In this document: piece by piece, positions 6,301 to 7,417 of the stretch
Layout: each line of letters starts with the position of its first letter
Numbering within the stretch: the first letter of the stretch is position 1
Assembly (NCBI GenBank): GCA_038246255.1
Contig: JBBRWC010000153.1
Coordinates: 1 to 7,417, forward strand
DNA length: 7,417 nucleotides
Direction: 5' to 3'
Origin: RI-242 sp038246255
Lineage (GTDB): Bacteria > Planctomycetota > UBA1135 > GCA-002686595
Translations under genes and position numbers: made by a program
The notes under the pieces: generated by a model
Seen by the model: only the letters and a program-made list of their open reading frames with translations
The model's database searches: none
What the model was told of the DNA's origin: nothing

Positions 6301-7290
6301 ACACTCGAGCGCCTGCGCAAGGAGATCCGCCCCATCAGCGCCGCCGAGTTTTTGCGCGGGCTGGCGCACTGGCAACACGCGGCGCCGGGGTCACACGTCG
6401 AGGGTGCGGCCGGTGTCCTGGCCGTCGTGCGCCAACTCGCCGGGCGCGAAGTGCCCGCGATCGCGTGGGAGCGCGACATCCTGCGCGCGCGTGTCGACGG
6501 TTACCGACGCGACTGGCTCGACCACCTGACATTGACGGGGCAAGTCTCCTTTGGGCGTGTGTTTGGAAGCGCGCGCGGTCCGGTGCGCTCCACGCCACTG
6601 ACGCTGGTGCCGCGGGACGAAATCGGCGATTGGCTCGCACTCGCGCCGCCGCCCTCCATCGAGGGCCTCGAATGGCCCGCAGCGCGTGTGCTCAAGGTGC
6701 TGAGCCGCGGGGGCGCGATGTTCCAGGAGGAGCTCGCACGGGTCGCCGGTTTGCTGCCTTCGCACTTCGAAGCAGCCCTGTGTGAACTCCTGGCGCGAGG
6801 TCTCGTCACCAACGATTCGTTCGCCGCACTGCGCTGGCTGATCGCGCCGGCGTCGAAACGGCGCACACCGCTGGCGTTCGCGGGCCGCTGGAGCGTCTTT
6901 CGGCGGCTCCCCGACGGGGACAGCGACCCCGGGCCGAGCGACGCCGACCGCGCGCGATTTTTCGCCCGTGCGCTCCTGCGCCGCTATGGGGTCGTGTTCC
7001 GCAAGCTGCTCGAGCGCGAACGGCCTCTCGCCCCGTGGCGCGATCTCGCCCGGGAGCTGCGCGCCCTGGAACTGTCCGGCGAAGTCCGCGGGGGACGGTT
7101 TGTCGCCGGATTCTCGGGGGAGCAGTTCGCGCTGCCCGAAGCCCTGGCGCTCCTGCGCCGAGTGCGCAAGGAGCCCGCCGAGGCGCCGCTCTCGCTGGCG
7201 CCCACCGATCCGCTCCGCCTGGACGGGGTTCTGACCCCTCCGCCACCCCTTTTCCCGCTGGCCGCCCCCCGGGAACCGGACACCCGCTGA
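3367..7290 (+). CDS. lhr: Lhr-type long superfamily 2 DEAD/DEAH-box helicase
   Basis: This 1307-residue ATP-dependent 3'-to-5' DNA translocase and DNA:RNA helicase belongs to the bacterial Lhr family, linked to DNA repair. Motifs in order are a Q-like segment PTAAQARAW (21-29), Walker A APTGSGKT (42-49), SPLRSLSND (77-85), TTPES (134-138), Walker B DEVH (161-164), SAT (200-202), TLVFATTRKGAER (268-280), ATASLELGIDIG (323-334) and LQRVGRAGH (352-360). Winged-helix and beta-barrel parts follow, including PFWFGEAPSRT (547-557), where Trp549 may be the tryptophan that couples ATP use to movement in mycobacterial Lhr. HAPFGGRINRALGLAL (628-643) and RARPYAFLDDAPLEERR-like sequence near 815-830 are strongly Lhr. 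Residues from about 850 on form the C-terminal region, ending with GRFVAGFSGEQFALPEA (about 1243-1259). It is shorter than E. coli Lhr (1538 residues), and the last 20 residues look atypical. ATG 3367 is chosen because homology begins there; no Shine-Dalgarno sequence precedes it. Confidence 0.95.
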   Translation: MSLSRFLPTVRAWFAEHLGEPTAAQARAWAAIGRGENVLVAAPTGSGKTLAAFLPSVNGLLARGDTLSDETRVLYVSPLRSLSNDIAKNLNQPLGAWRALDPTLPEVRVLVRSGDTPAAERTAMRKRPPHVFVTTPESLSILLTSFGGRDILRSVRTVIVDEVHAVLGSKRGSHLALALERLEALTTAHTGEPLQRIGLSATQKPIEDVARFLVGEGRKCTTIDEGHLRRLDLAIELPSSALETVCSHEVADEMHARIVELIAEHRSTLVFATTRKGAERMAAGLAKRMGAEHVACHHSSLSKERRLDAEQRLKRGELKALVATASLELGIDIGDLDLVVQVGATRSIATLLQRVGRAGHGVGRVPKGRLFPLTQDELVESAALLRAIRLGKLDRTPQPTAPLDILAQHIVAACVSEEWRTEDLFNLLRRAYPYRNLTREDFDATVALHLGGRSALLHRDGVGDRLLATKRARLPAITSGGAIPDRADYRVVLEPEGTVIGSLDEDFALESSVGDVFQLGNAAWRVVKLEAGTVRVADAGGAPPSLPFWFGEAPSRTEELSEEIAIVRANCLTEGWLEAECGVGEAAARQIRDYVAEALAVLGAIPTRRRLVLERFFDETGGMQLVLHAPFGGRINRALGLALRKRFCRSFGFELQAAANEEAIVLSLGPQHSFPLAEVFDYLHPNAARALLIQAVLPTPLFTTRWRWNATRALLLVRQQGGKRVPPALLRMRADDLLAAAFPAAVACGETLAPGDIEIPDGHPLVDQTIEDCLNEAMDVEGFLEVLRGLQSGTIERVAIDTAVPSAFARGILTARPYAFLDDAPLEERRTQAVQMRRTLDRRTADTLGELDPAAVARVREEAWPDPHDAEEVHEALGWMGFATDAEATRWHEWLKTLHVAGRVVLEGGCWYATEATREPVDVLRGRMEALGPVFADSADARAEDFVELERRGVVLRVRLEQREAWCDRRLLARILAYTLERLRKEIRPISAAEFLRGLAHWQHAAPGSHVEGAAGVLAVVRQLAGREVPAIAWERDILRARVDGYRRDWLDHLTLTGQVSFGRVFGSARGPVRSTPLTLVPRDEIGDWLALAPPPSIEGLEWPAARVLKVLSRGGAMFQEELARVAGLLPSHFEAALCELLARGLVTNDSFAALRWLIAPASKRRTPLAFAGRWSVFRRLPDGDSDPGPSDADRARFFARALLRRYGVVFRKLLERERPLAPWRDLARELRALELSGEVRGGRFVAGFSGEQFALPEALALLRRVRKEPAEAPLSLAPTDPLRLDGVLTPPPPLFPLAAPREPDTR

Positions 7291-7331
7291 AGCGGGAAGC
7301 GCGCCCCCCATCGAGAGGATTGATGCGGGGG
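7283..7331 (+). terminator. Two hairpins at the helicase stop codon, possible terminator
   Basis: CCCGC (7283-7287) pairs with GCGGG (7292-7296), placing the TGA stop in the 4-nt loop. Eight nt later CCCCCCATC (7304-7312) pairs with GATG-C-GGGGG (7322-7331) across a 9-nt loop with one bulged C. The second stem is strong but is followed by more G rather than U, so factor-independent release is doubtful. Confidence 0.4.
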
Positions 7332-7417
7332 GGGTGCGGGGGATGGTACAAAAGACGCACGACACGGTGCGGTTCGCCCCGTGCCGCGTTCGGAACTCTG
7401 CGCGTTCGGGCTGCGTC
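7291..7417. other. Non-coding tail after the helicase
   Basis: Apart from the terminator-like stems, this end piece holds a run of eight G (7327-7334), an extended -10-like TGGTACAAA (7344-7352) without a good -35, and a hairpin CACGG/CCGTG at 7363-7383 with an inner GCG/CGC pairing and a GTT loop. The TGGTACAAA could start a gene to the right of the window. No coding start is convincing here. Confidence 0.35.

Noticed and set aside
6391..7365. Antisense open frames opposite the 3' part of the helicase gene (up to 324 codons)
   Set aside because: They have no recognisable domain, and the sense strand has continuous Lhr similarity over the same stretch.

Overview
This very GC-rich window (C/G strongly preferred at third codon positions) reads as ordinary housekeeping chromosome from a high-GC bacterium. 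The gene set is a Rhizobium etli type-II-like asparaginase, a stand-alone ADP-dependent NAD(P)H-hydrate dehydratase, a DUF151 bifunctional-nuclease protein, a tRNA-Ser with an encoded CCA end and a long bacterial Lhr helicase. It would suit a Myxococcota-like or other high-GC proteobacterial genome. That placement is an impression from composition and gene families; no phylogenetic marker here settles it.

Layout from left to right. Positions 1-50 hold 2.8 copies of an 18-bp direct repeat, which may belong to a minus-strand gene starting at 70 and running off the left edge. Next come two minus-strand genes, asparaginase (1036-2106) followed by nnrD (134-1039), overlapping as ATGA and almost certainly translated from one mRNA. 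A 138-bp divergent spacer (2107-2244) carries back-to-back promoter-like elements. On the plus strand a DUF151 nuclease-family gene (2245-2778) is followed by tRNA-Ser(UGA) (2858-2947). A 419-bp non-coding spacer (2948-3366) is rich in small GC hairpins. The lhr-type helicase (3367-7290) fills most of the right half, and a hairpin-rich tail (7291-7417) ends the window.

The genes do not form one pathway. Asparaginase and nnrD are a co-translated pair joining amide nitrogen metabolism with repair of damaged NAD(P)H. The DUF151 protein and Lhr are both nucleic-acid enzymes, but they are separated by a tRNA and a spacer, so joint action is not implied. I see no phage, transposase, CRISPR, toxin-antitoxin or defence-type genes. 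The points worth a second look are a repeat-bearing partial ORF at the left edge, the overlapping divergent promoters, the polybasic tail of the DUF151 protein, the hairpin-rich spacer, the C-rich leaders without Shine-Dalgarno sequences, and the odd C-terminus of Lhr. I did not find a convincing new system.
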